DNA of 64,000 nt from Bacteroides coprosuis DSM 18011. Lineage in GTDB: Bacteria > Bacteroidota > Bacteroidia > Bacteroidales > Bacteroidaceae. The notes beneath the pieces are model-generated. The model was not told the DNA's origin. It worked only from the letters and a program-made list of their open reading frames with translations, and did no database searches. The translations under genes were made by a program, and so were the position numbers. The DNA lies in the NCBI GenBank assembly GCA_000212915.1, contig CM001167.1, positions 1,914,780 through 1,978,779 on the forward strand, given 5' to 3'. This document shows positions 45,901-54,532 of the stretch, piece after piece (positions within the stretch are counted from its first letter, which is position 1; every line of letters begins with the position of its first letter).

Positions 45901-47946
45901 ATGAAAAAAATAGGTTTGTGCATCACTTTTACTCTGACTTGCATTTTAGCAATGGCACAAAACAATTTATTTAATAAATATGAGCAAGTACTAACTCCTC
46001 CAAAAGGGTATGTATGCTATCGTGTAGCAGAGAATCTAAAGATAGATGGAAAACTGCAAGAAGCTTCTTGGAAACAAACGATACCTACAGACAACTTTGT
46101 GGATATTCAAGGAGACAGCTTCCCTACTCCAAGCCAAGACACGTATGTAAAGATGCTATGGGATGATGATTATTTCTATGTTGGAGCTGTATTACAAGAA
46201 GAAAATATAGTAGCTCACCTCTCACAGCGAGATACTATCATATATTATGATAATGATTTTGAGGTATTTATAAATCCAGATGGAAGTGGACTAAATTATT
46301 TTGAAATAGAGAACAATGCTAAGGGAGTCATCTTCGACCTAATGCTTAATAAGGCATATCGTTCAGGAGGAAAATTCTTAGTTCAGTGGGACTGCCCTGG
46401 TTTAAAACTTGCTGTACACCGAGAAGGTACACTAAATGATTCTTCCGACAAAGACAAACTATGGAGTGTAGAAATGGCTATTCCTCACCAAGCAATCACC
46501 CTTGACTTTAATAATCCTCTAAAAGCAGGTAATACTTGGCGAGTTAATTTTTCACGTGTACAATGGTTAAAGAAAAATGGACCCGAAGAAAACTGGGTAT
46601 GGAGTCCTACCGGAGAGATTGATATGCATATGCCAGATCGTTGGGGCTTTGTCTATTTGTCTGATAAGGTTGTTGGTCAAGCAACAGAAACATTCCAATA
46701 TCCTTATCATATGGGAGTGTATAAACTTCTTTGGGCTCTATTTTATGCTCAAAAAGACTTTTATGAGAAAGAGAAAAACTACATCAGAAATGAAGATTAT
46801 TTCTTCTTAACGCATAGAGAAAAAGAAGGATTACCTAAGGGTTCCCAGATTAAGGTAGAAGCAACCACTCACACATTTAATATGAGTATTTCAATACCAG
46901 AGGAAAACATCTGCTATACTGTTGATGAAGATGGCAAATTTAGTATAGTCAAAATAGAGTCTCGTGAAGTTAAGAACTGGGTTTGGGCTCGAATTAATAA
47001 AGATAAAAGTGAGATAGAATACCGTAATTGGTTTGCACTACTTAAAAATTGTGGAATCAGTGGAGTTCTTTTTGAAGGGTATAATGAGACAGTCTATCGC
47101 CTATGTAAAGAGGCTGGTCTGGAAGCCCACTATTGGAAGTGGACCATGAATAGATCTGAGCTTTTAAACACTCACCCTGATTGGTTTGCAGTAAATCGCA
47201 AAGGAGAATCTTCCTATAATAAACCTGCCTATGTTGATTATTATAGGTTCCTTTGTCCCAACCATGAGGGAGTTTCTCAATATTTAGCACAAGATTATAT
47301 AAAGGAAGCAAATCTGCCTTATGTGGATGGTGTCCATCTAGACTATATTCGTTTTCCTGATGTTATTCTTCCCGTAGGACTATGGAAAAACTATGGTATC
47401 GAACAAACTTCTGAACTTCCAGAATACGACTATTGCTATTGTGATGTTTGCCGTAGTAAGTTTAAAGAACAGACAGGCAAAGATCCTCTAGAAATTAAAT
47501 ACCCAATGGAAGATCAATCGTGGATTAGTTTCCGACTTGATGCTATTACTAATGTTGTAAATGACATAGCACGAGAATTAAAAGCAGAAAATATTAGCGT
47601 TTCAAGTGCTGTCTTCCCAGGCCCTTCGATGGCTAAAAAGATGGTTCGTCAAGATTGGGGTAATTGGACTTTGGATGCCTATTTTCCTATGATTTACAAT
47701 GGATTTTATTATGAAGGCACAGCATGGATAGGGCGTTCTGTCAAAGAAAGTGTTCAAACCATTAATGGTAGAGCTAAAATTTATGCAGGACTTATGTTTG
47801 GAGATATTAAAGACTCCTTTGAAGAAGCTTTAGACGCTGCATTTGATAATGGAGCATCGGGAGTATCCTTTTTTGATGGTCCAAGCGAAGAATACCTCCT
47901 TAAGTTTAAGACCTATATTGATAAAAGAGGTTTTATTGTAAAATAA
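45901..47946 (+). CDS. Secreted CBM9-like plus family-10-like (GHL10) glycoside hydrolase
   Basis: 681 residues with a type I signal peptide (ITFTLTCILAMAQ). Residues about 40-240 resemble a carbohydrate-binding family 9 domain (DGKLQEASWKQ, MLWDDDYFYVGAVL, WGFVYLSD). From about 360 there is a TIM-barrel of the DUF187/GHL10 type: VDGVHLDYIRFP with acidic residues, YCDVCRSKFKEQTG with paired Cys, and LDAYFPMIYNGF. It probably cleaves a glycan in the periplasm for the SusC/SusD pair. The exact bond is unknown. Confidence 0.82.
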   Translation: MKKIGLCITFTLTCILAMAQNNLFNKYEQVLTPPKGYVCYRVAENLKIDGKLQEASWKQTIPTDNFVDIQGDSFPTPSQDTYVKMLWDDDYFYVGAVLQEENIVAHLSQRDTIIYYDNDFEVFINPDGSGLNYFEIENNAKGVIFDLMLNKAYRSGGKFLVQWDCPGLKLAVHREGTLNDSSDKDKLWSVEMAIPHQAITLDFNNPLKAGNTWRVNFSRVQWLKKNGPEENWVWSPTGEIDMHMPDRWGFVYLSDKVVGQATETFQYPYHMGVYKLLWALFYAQKDFYEKEKNYIRNEDYFFLTHREKEGLPKGSQIKVEATTHTFNMSISIPEENICYTVDEDGKFSIVKIESREVKNWVWARINKDKSEIEYRNWFALLKNCGISGVLFEGYNETVYRLCKEAGLEAHYWKWTMNRSELLNTHPDWFAVNRKGESSYNKPAYVDYYRFLCPNHEGVSQYLAQDYIKEANLPYVDGVHLDYIRFPDVILPVGLWKNYGIEQTSELPEYDYCYCDVCRSKFKEQTGKDPLEIKYPMEDQSWISFRLDAITNVVNDIARELKAENISVSSAVFPGPSMAKKMVRQDWGNWTLDAYFPMIYNGFYYEGTAWIGRSVKESVQTINGRAKIYAGLMFGDIKDSFEEALDAAFDNGASGVSFFDGPSEEYLLKFKTYIDKRGFIVK

Positions 47947-47998
47947 TATTCCTTAGAAAGGGTACTGAAGGATTCAAGGCCTATTATGACTAGTAACT

Positions 47999-48021
47999 CT
48001 TTTTGGGATTTTCCCAAAAAG
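47999..48021. terminator. First of two adjoining hairpins after the hydrolase gene
   Basis: Perfect 10-bp stem CTTTTTGGGA/TCCCAAAAAG with a TTT loop. It directly abuts the next hairpin. Confidence 0.7.
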
Positions 48022-48055
48022 CCAAGAGGATGTGCCAAAAGGCACATCCTCTTGG
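48022..48055. terminator. Second hairpin, bidirectional terminator
   Basis: Perfect 15-bp stem (left arm CCAAGAGGATGTGCC) with an AAAA loop. It lies between the rightward hydrolase gene and the leftward small membrane protein gene. Confidence 0.88.
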
Positions 48056-48073
48056 TTTACTCTGTCTTCTGTT

Positions 48074-48370
48074 TTATAAAAAGGCTGGTTTAAAGTAATA
48101 GTTTACGTCCAAGCCAAAAGTGAAAAGCATAAGGGCTAGCACAAGTACTATGGATACGTCTAATTCTTTATGTTTAAATATTTTGACGCAAAAGATAGAG
48201 GATAGAACTGTAATAATAGCAAGTTGCATCAGAAAGTAAATTTCGGGCATAACAGAATAGAACAGCCCTGAAAGCAAATACAATATAAAACAGGTAATCG
48301 TAAGCTTCGTCGTTTTAAATAAAGCTGGCCCCATTTTGCTTATGGGTACATCTCCGAAAAGTATATTCAT
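48074..48370 (-). CDS. Small membrane protein, unknown
   Basis: 98 residues with three hydrophobic segments: LTITCFILYLLSGLFYSV, then YFLMQLAIITVLSSIFCV, then ELDVSIVLVLALMLFTFGL. Short basic loops (FKTTK, KIFKHKE) separate the first two segments from their neighbours. No family is recognised. It is convergent with the hydrolase gene and shares its strong hairpin. The composition makes a real gene likely. Confidence 0.6.
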   Translation of the reverse strand: MNILFGDVPISKMGPALFKTTKLTITCFILYLLSGLFYSVMPEIYFLMQLAIITVLSSIFCVKIFKHKELDVSIVLVLALMLFTFGLDVNYYFKPAFL

Positions 48371-48790
48371 AGCAGGTTAGTTTAAGGTTATATACATTAC
48401 TTATATTTCAATATGCGGCATTACCAATAGTTGAATTTAGGATGAATAAGCAGTGTGTTCAAGCCGTTACATTACATCTTAATCCAACTTCTTCTATCAT
48501 TTATTCCAGAAGAGAATAATACACCGAACTAAATATACTTATAACCAATCATTTAAGCCAATTTTAGGGGTAGATAAATGTTTACAAATAAGAAATAAAG
48601 CATTTGATAGTTTGTAAAAGCTCTATTAAATGGTCTATAAATCAGGGGTCGGATAGCTTTAAGAATGTGAATAAAATCAACAAATAGAACATTTATATAT
48701 AAAAAAAGACTAGAAGAATAATCTTTTTAGATGATCTGTATGTTTACTAAACAAGACCTCATGTCAAACATAGTAACTGAGGAGAAACAA
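48371..48790. other. Intergenic region
   Basis: AT-rich, between two divergent small genes. Only upstream sequences for both are expected; no RNA or repeat was recognised. Confidence 0.4.
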
Positions 48791-49384
48791 ATGAAACATT
48801 TTTATTTACTTTTTAGTCTATTTCTGTGCCTTTCATGTTCTCAAACTAGAGATCCAAATCAAGAGTTGAGAGATTATCTTAATTTCAATTTAGGTGGCAC
48901 CCATTACGAGATTGTTCATGTTGAGGAGCCTGATAGTTCCTATTCACCACTTAGCAGCTTGCTGGGTTCTCGTTATTATATGCGAGATACAAATATGAAA
49001 TTCCAATTAAGGCACAAACAGCTTATTGTAGATGATGTTACTAATAATCATTGGAGCGATGATTTACAATTGACAATGCAAAAGTCCGATTCTATTATAA
49101 AGAAATACCATAAAGCTGCTCAGCAAGAGTATGCTAAATATCTGCTTCCTAAGCGTGAACAGCCTATTCCAAATTGTAAAATAAGAAAAGCCACCCTTAT
49201 AATCAGTGGTGATACGGTACATGGACAATTTTTCTATAATGCAGATGGCAAAACAATAGGTCACTGCATCACTCGCATCGAAAAATATATGAATGATGTA
49301 GAAGAAGAATATAAAAAATGGGGACTTATACGCTATAGTGCCGAGCTAGATCTAGAAAAACTAGCTAGTGAGCACAGGCATTAA
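48791..49384 (+). CDS. Lipoprotein of unknown function
   Basis: 197 residues from the ATG chosen because it places the signal MKHFYLLFSLFLCLSC at the N-terminus; a longer frame reaches 48731. The mature part has charged helices (SDSIIKKYHKAAQQEYAKYLL) and a short beta stretch (KATLIISGDTVHGQFFYNADGK). No family is recognised. It is monocistronic with a terminator right after. Confidence 0.7.
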   Translation: MKHFYLLFSLFLCLSCSQTRDPNQELRDYLNFNLGGTHYEIVHVEEPDSSYSPLSSLLGSRYYMRDTNMKFQLRHKQLIVDDVTNNHWSDDLQLTMQKSDSIIKKYHKAAQQEYAKYLLPKREQPIPNCKIRKATLIISGDTVHGQFFYNADGKTIGHCITRIEKYMNDVEEEYKKWGLIRYSAELDLEKLASEHRH

Positions 49385-49411
49385 CTCATTCTTTTCATTT
49401 TAAATAAGAAT

Positions 49412-49436
49412 AAAGGCTACCTAATTGGTGGCTTTT
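49412..49436 (+). terminator. Terminator
   Basis: Stem AAAGGCTACC/GGTGGCTTTT (one G-T pair) with T-run, 28 bp after the lipoprotein gene. Confidence 0.8.
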
Positions 49437-49615
49437 TTCTTTCACATAAAGTTCAAACAAACGCAATATTTCAACACGCAAGACAAAACTTTAATTCTTT
49501 TCATTTACTTAAAGTCTCTATTTATAGGCACTAGTAGAAAACTTTGTAAAAACAAGTCCAATCGTATAGGCACTAAAAATACTGACAAACAGAATTACTT
49601 ATAAAGAAAAGTTTC

Positions 49616-49623
49616 TATATTTG
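49616..49623 (+). promoter_or_regulatory. -7 box for the cobalamin-controlled operon
   Basis: TATATTTG, the TAnnTTTG consensus of the phylum, directly in front of the riboswitch. No clear TTG was found at the -33 position. Confidence 0.5.
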
Positions 49624-49805
49624 CCGCCATGATGGTGCTTTTCTAGCTATTCTACTAGAGAAGTAAAAGAGAATCCAGTGAAAATCTGGAACAGTACCCG
49701 CTACTGTAAGTTCGTAAGAATCTTTGTAATCTTCATTGCCACTGTTACCATTAGAGTAATGGGAAGGCTTACAAAGTGAACAAGTCAGGAAACCTGCCAT
49801 CAGCA
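49624..49805 (+). promoter_or_regulatory. Cobalamin riboswitch
   Basis: All main landmarks of the B12 class are present in order: GATGGTGC near the start, AATCCAGTGAAAATCTGGAA with the receptor-like CAGTACCCGCTACTGTAAG segment, GGAAGGC, and AAGTCAGGAAACCTGCC, the B12 box. It precedes the TonB receptor start by about 70 bases and should shut the operon off when adenosyl- or methylcobalamin is plentiful. Confidence 0.93.
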
Positions 49806-49873
49806 TTCAACATGCATTATTTTTAAAATTCCCGGGGAAAGGAATTTTGTAAAACACTATTATAATATCACTT

Positions 49874-52249
49874 ATGAAACACAAAATGTTTAGAGTGTCG
49901 ATGGACACTTGTCGCAAGGCTGCGTTGTGCCTTCTTGCGACTTGCTCAGGTGCGACTTATGCTCAACAAAAGAGCTTAACCGATTCTATCTTCAAAATGC
50001 ATGAGATAGAAGTATGTGCTGATAAATACGTTGTACCCAAAATCAACAAACTACCTGTACCGTTACAGTTTATGCCCATTACAGTCAATTCTATCTCGGA
50101 AGAACTTCTTGAAAACAGAAATATAGTAGATTTGAATGAGGCTGTAAAGTTTCTTCCCTCTACCCGACTGCGTACTACTTACGGAGGTTTTACACAGTTT
50201 TCTGTTCGTGGATTCGATCACACCCCTATTATGATAGATGGGGTACGTGATGAACGTACGTCAATTAATAATTCGGCTCCACTACCCGATTTAAGTTCTT
50301 GTGAGACTGTAGAATTAATTAAAGGACCAGCATCTGTGTTGTATGGACACTCGGTAGTTGGTGGTGTACTCAATGTAGTGCGAAAGTCGCCTGTAGCCCA
50401 ACCCTTAGTTAAGGCTAGAATGAGTTATGGAACATGGAATAATAAGCAATCCTCTATCGACTTGGGTGGCAAAGTTTATGGAAATATGAATTACCGAGCT
50501 ACGCTAAATTACAGTGATAATGAAGGTTATAGACAAACCAACAACAAGAGATTCTCTGGATATTTAGCTCTAGGAGGGAAAATCAATGAACATCACTTTT
50601 TAGAGTTGAGAGGTGGTTTTAACAGAGATAAATACGGAACTGAAATAGGTTTGCCCGCCACTATGAAAAGCGATATCTATGATGCAAATGATAATGAAAT
50701 CTATTTAAATAAGGATGAATCTCTTCCTGGATTAAACCCAAAATGGAGATACAATAATGAATCTGATTTTCTCAAGAACAAGGCAGAGAACCTCCAACTA
50801 ACCTATACTTATACACACTCAGATGCCTTTAAGCTTGATAATCGTTTTTCATACAATCACGATATCATCGACTATTTCAGCACCGAGTATATCCCCTATT
50901 TAGAAAGCAATAATCCTATTTACAAGCATTATTACCTTAAAGATAATAAAGGGACAAAAAAGTATATTTGTTTGGATACAGTGCAAATCACTTATCCTTT
51001 ACGTTTTGCCTATGATGTGCATTCATACAATGAGCAACTAGAAGCTTCTGGAAGTATCCAGCTAAATAACGGAATGAAATACAACTACCTTGCAGGATAT
51101 AATTTTGTGGCTTTCTTCCGTGAAAATTATCGTGGTTATGGAGGAGGTAAACCTTTGACTGATTTTATTGAAGGTCCTGGATTGTTTTCTAAAATTCCGG
51201 TAAATAATCCCCAAAGTATGGGCTATATGAAGCCTCACTTTGGTTTTGCGGGTGTAGCAGAAAGCTATACTCACGGTTTGTATATCCAAAACCTATTTGA
51301 GTTTTCAGATAAATTGAAAATGATGGTGGCTGGACGATTTGATTATTTTGCATACAAATATGCAAGTGCCGATGTGAAAGATTCCGAAAAGATGGGCTAT
51401 ACCAATCGCCAATCTTATGATAAGATGCACACTACAGCATTTACTTATCGTGCGGGACTAGTCTATTTACCCACAGAAAAGCTTTCTTTCTATGCTTCTT
51501 ATGCCAATCTATACCTACCTTACAGAGATTTCCCTAATACAGATGCCACTATCTATATCAATGAAGATGGTGAACGATTCTACCCAACAGGCTCAAAGAC
51601 TTTCAAACCTCAATCGGGCTTTCAAGCAGAGGTAGGTGGACGCTTTAAATGGAATCAATACCTTGAGGCTTCGGCAAGCTTATTCTACATTCGTAAGAAC
51701 AATGAAAAGAAAACCTTGGCAAGAAGATTTGAAGATCCAGAAGATGACAATATTTTAAAAACAGTTGTAGGTATTGTAGGTAGCACAGCCTCTCAAGGTC
51801 TTGAGTTAGAATTAAAATCAAACCCTCTACCTGGACTTTTCTTCAATGCGGGCTATGCCTTTACCGATGCAAAGATTCGTAAAATGAAAAAGACAGCTTT
51901 ATTGCCATTAAACGATACCGAAAAAGGTTCTCTACTGCCTAATGCACCTCGTAATACTTTTGTTTTAGCTGGAGATTACACAGTTCAGAAAGGTATGCTA
52001 CGCAATTTAGGGGTAAACATCACTGTTTCTTATATGGATAAAGTAGCTCACGACTTAGTTCGTACGGTGGAATTTGATCGCTACTGGTTAACAGATTTAG
52101 GTTTGGGCTACCGACTAGATAATGGAATTGGATTAGCTTTAAACGTGCGAAATGTATTTAACAAAAGCTACCACACTCAATCTTTGGGAAGACAACTTGT
52201 GCCTAGTGATCCTCGCAATATTATGGCTACTGTTTCTTATACTTTATAA
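49874..52249 (+). CDS. TonB-dependent receptor, siderophore/corrinoid type
   Basis: 791-residue outer-membrane receptor with signal peptide ending GATYAQ. The plug has EELLENRNIVDLNEAVKFLP, FTQFSVRGFDHTPIMIDGV and LIKGPASVLYGHSVVGGVLN, the phrasing of FhuA-like ferric-siderophore receptors. The C-terminus ends in YTL. It lies directly behind a cobalamin riboswitch, which suggests that it imports a cobalamin, another corrinoid or a B12-linked ligand. The PepSY gene 12 bp downstream is more typical of iron-siderophore reduction, so the ligand is open. Confidence 0.9.
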   Translation: MKHKMFRVSMDTCRKAALCLLATCSGATYAQQKSLTDSIFKMHEIEVCADKYVVPKINKLPVPLQFMPITVNSISEELLENRNIVDLNEAVKFLPSTRLRTTYGGFTQFSVRGFDHTPIMIDGVRDERTSINNSAPLPDLSSCETVELIKGPASVLYGHSVVGGVLNVVRKSPVAQPLVKARMSYGTWNNKQSSIDLGGKVYGNMNYRATLNYSDNEGYRQTNNKRFSGYLALGGKINEHHFLELRGGFNRDKYGTEIGLPATMKSDIYDANDNEIYLNKDESLPGLNPKWRYNNESDFLKNKAENLQLTYTYTHSDAFKLDNRFSYNHDIIDYFSTEYIPYLESNNPIYKHYYLKDNKGTKKYICLDTVQITYPLRFAYDVHSYNEQLEASGSIQLNNGMKYNYLAGYNFVAFFRENYRGYGGGKPLTDFIEGPGLFSKIPVNNPQSMGYMKPHFGFAGVAESYTHGLYIQNLFEFSDKLKMMVAGRFDYFAYKYASADVKDSEKMGYTNRQSYDKMHTTAFTYRAGLVYLPTEKLSFYASYANLYLPYRDFPNTDATIYINEDGERFYPTGSKTFKPQSGFQAEVGGRFKWNQYLEASASLFYIRKNNEKKTLARRFEDPEDDNILKTVVGIVGSTASQGLELELKSNPLPGLFFNAGYAFTDAKIRKMKKTALLPLNDTEKGSLLPNAPRNTFVLAGDYTVQKGMLRNLGVNITVSYMDKVAHDLVRTVEFDRYWLTDLGLGYRLDNGIGLALNVRNVFNKSYHTQSLGRQLVPSDPRNIMATVSYTL

Positions 52250-52261
52250 TAAGATATATTC

Positions 52262-53689
52262 ATGTTTAAAAGATTATTATATTCATCACACAGAGTACTG
52301 GGAACTATTCTCAGTATTCTGTTTTTGATTTGGTTCTTGTCGGGTTTCGTGATGATCTATCACAGCTTTCCACAAGTGGGTGCAGCAGATCGATGGGACA
52401 AATTAGATCCTCTTTCTAGTAATCTTATACCTTTAGATTCACTAGATATTCCAACGAACGACTGGCGTGCCATTGAGCTTAAATCACTCACTCACAATCC
52501 TACTCTATATCTATCTTCTAAAGACACTACTTATACTTTATCTGTAAATGGTAGAGAGGTGGAGAGTGTAGATATATGGAGCTATGCAAAACGTTGGAGT
52601 ATGGGTTCTATTGCTAAAGTGGATACGATGTATCATTTAGATCAGTGGAATCCCTTTTCTTCGCGAAGAGACCATTTTCCTCTTTATAAATTTTATTTTG
52701 ATGACCCAGAAAAACATCAGCTCTATGTATCATCTCATACAGGAGAAGCACTACAGTTTACAAGCCAGTCGAGCCGAATCTGGTCATGGCTAGGCGCTAT
52801 CCCACACTGGGTATATTTTACGAGTCTTCGACAAGATCTACAATTGTGGAAAGATGTAGTAATTGCTTTATCGGGTATCGGAGCAATTATGTGTCTTGTC
52901 GGTGGAATATGGGGTGTAGATATGTACATCAAAACCTACCGACGCAAACGAAAATGGGCTTCTCCTTATAAAAAGATAGCATATAAGTGGCATCACATCT
53001 TAGGATTCATCTTTGGCTTCTTTGTGTTTACGTTTGTCTTTAGTGGAATGATGTCTTTGTACTACGTACCTCAATGGCTTGTTCCCGTACAGAGCAAGGA
53101 GATTACAGTGCAACTGCAAAATAATAAACCACTCCCATTCGATTCTTATAAAGGAGACTATACAGAGTTAATTACTCGTTTTCCAGAACAAATAAAAAGC
53201 ATACAGTGGAGCAGATTTGGAAATATTCCCGTGTATAAAGTAGCTATTGATGGTAATATTCAACTGTTTGATGCTTCTACACCCGAAGTTCAACCCTTCG
53301 TTGCCGATGAGCATAGGGTTCGTCAACAATTGGATAAGATACTTTCATCGCCCTACTCTATTCAGCTCCTTGATAAATACGATAATTATTACGTTCACGC
53401 TCATCACAAATTGCCTTTACCCGTTTACAAAGTTGAGGTAGCCGATGCAGATTGTACTACTTATTATATTAATCCAGAGAATGGAAACATCAGAACGTTC
53501 AACACCAATAGCCGTATTCAGAAATGGTTGTATGGTGGTTTGCATTCTTTCAATATTAAGTTTTTGGTAGATCGTCCTATCTTGTGGAACTTAGTTATGT
53601 GGATTACTATGCTAGGCGGAACATTGGTTTCGGGTACAGGAGTATGGTTAAGCATTCAATACCTTCGTAGAAAGATAAAAAAGAAATAG
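52262..53689 (+). CDS. PepSY-domain membrane protein
   Basis: 475 residues with four transmembrane helices: TILSILFLIWFLSGFVMIY, VIALSGIGAIMCLVGGIW, FIFGFFVFTFVFSGMM and LVMWITMLGGTLVSGTGVWL. The periplasmic parts carry PepSY-like segments. His residues near the helices (YHSFP, HWVYF, KWHH) suggest haem or metal binding, as in siderophore-reductase relatives. It is co-transcribed with the TonB receptor under the cobalamin riboswitch and probably works on the imported ligand in the inner membrane. Confidence 0.85.
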   Translation: MFKRLLYSSHRVLGTILSILFLIWFLSGFVMIYHSFPQVGAADRWDKLDPLSSNLIPLDSLDIPTNDWRAIELKSLTHNPTLYLSSKDTTYTLSVNGREVESVDIWSYAKRWSMGSIAKVDTMYHLDQWNPFSSRRDHFPLYKFYFDDPEKHQLYVSSHTGEALQFTSQSSRIWSWLGAIPHWVYFTSLRQDLQLWKDVVIALSGIGAIMCLVGGIWGVDMYIKTYRRKRKWASPYKKIAYKWHHILGFIFGFFVFTFVFSGMMSLYYVPQWLVPVQSKEITVQLQNNKPLPFDSYKGDYTELITRFPEQIKSIQWSRFGNIPVYKVAIDGNIQLFDASTPEVQPFVADEHRVRQQLDKILSSPYSIQLLDKYDNYYVHAHHKLPLPVYKVEVADADCTTYYINPENGNIRTFNTNSRIQKWLYGGLHSFNIKFLVDRPILWNLVMWITMLGGTLVSGTGVWLSIQYLRRKIKKK

Positions 53690-53711
53690 TTTTCAATCTA
53701 TATATTTCCCT

Positions 53712-53752
53712 AAAAGGAGAACTTGTAAAACGAATGAGCAGGTTCTCCTTTT
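53712..53752 (+). terminator. Terminator of the receptor/PepSY operon
   Basis: Stem AAAAGGAGAAC/GTTCTCCTTTT followed by CTTGTTTT. Confidence 0.85.
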
Positions 53753-53872
53753 CTTGTTTTATCCCTCCATTTTTCAAAAAAACTCTTTATTCTAAGATAT
53801 TCAGCTAATAACAACAGAAACAGAGTCTTATCTACTCATTCAATACTGTTTTGAGAAGGAGTAGATTTACTT

Positions 53873-53927
53873 TGACACCGACATGATGATACGATGACAC
53901 CGACATGTCATTGTCTTGTCGGTGTCA
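53873..53927. repeat. 22-bp-step repeat array C with an inverted unit
   Basis: Two identical units TGACACCGACATG begin at 53873 and 53895, exactly 22 bp apart. They are followed by an inverted unit CTTGTCGGTGTCA at 53915-53927, so the second and third units form a dyad around TCATTGT. Confidence 0.8.
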
Positions 53928-54532
53928 AAACAATACGCTACCCTAGGGAAAAAGCAACCCCTAAAAGGAGGCCGACCAACCAAACATGATCTGTCGTTGT
54001 TCCAATTAAAAGGTAGTATCGGATTTTTGTAACACTACATTAGCCTATCTTACAGACTGATTTAATTTGTCTGCTACCCTACCTTTAATTTTTTGTGCCT
54101 ATACCCGAGTTGAACCACAAAGAGAACACCGAGGCATCAACAAATACAGTCTTATCAAGATTTACTCCTTAATATCTTTTCTCTAAGCCCAAAAGTTATT
54201 TAATCAAAAAGTAAAGAGAAAGGACTATTACAGTAAAATATAGATCAATTATTTAAAAGATTGGCTTTCTTTATTTCACTAATTTAGGAACAAATTTATC
54301 AAACAAATGGATAGACTTTACCCTCTTTATCATTGTAAGTATTTATTTGTATCCGCAATTTTGATAAAGATGTAAATATATGATAACTTACAGCAAAGAG
54401 CCGTTACAACTTTGCTCAAATAAAAAGAGAGAACTTTTGTTTTTTATGCTTCTTTTTACAAGAAACTAAGTATAAAAACGATTAACTTTGAGTATTAAGC
54501 AAAAAATATATTGATTATAATAAAGATTTATT

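Larger units (their letters stand above)
53690..54532. other. Intergenic region before the decarboxylase gene
   Basis: 840 bp with a terminator, a 22-bp-step repeat array and a TAACTTTG -7-like box at 54483-54490 placed about 42 bp before the decarboxylase start. No gene could be supported. Confidence 0.5.

Noticed and set aside
49615-49806. 63-residue ORF on the minus strand over the cobalamin riboswitch.
   Set aside because: Its sequence is dictated by the conserved riboswitch elements and has no coding character.
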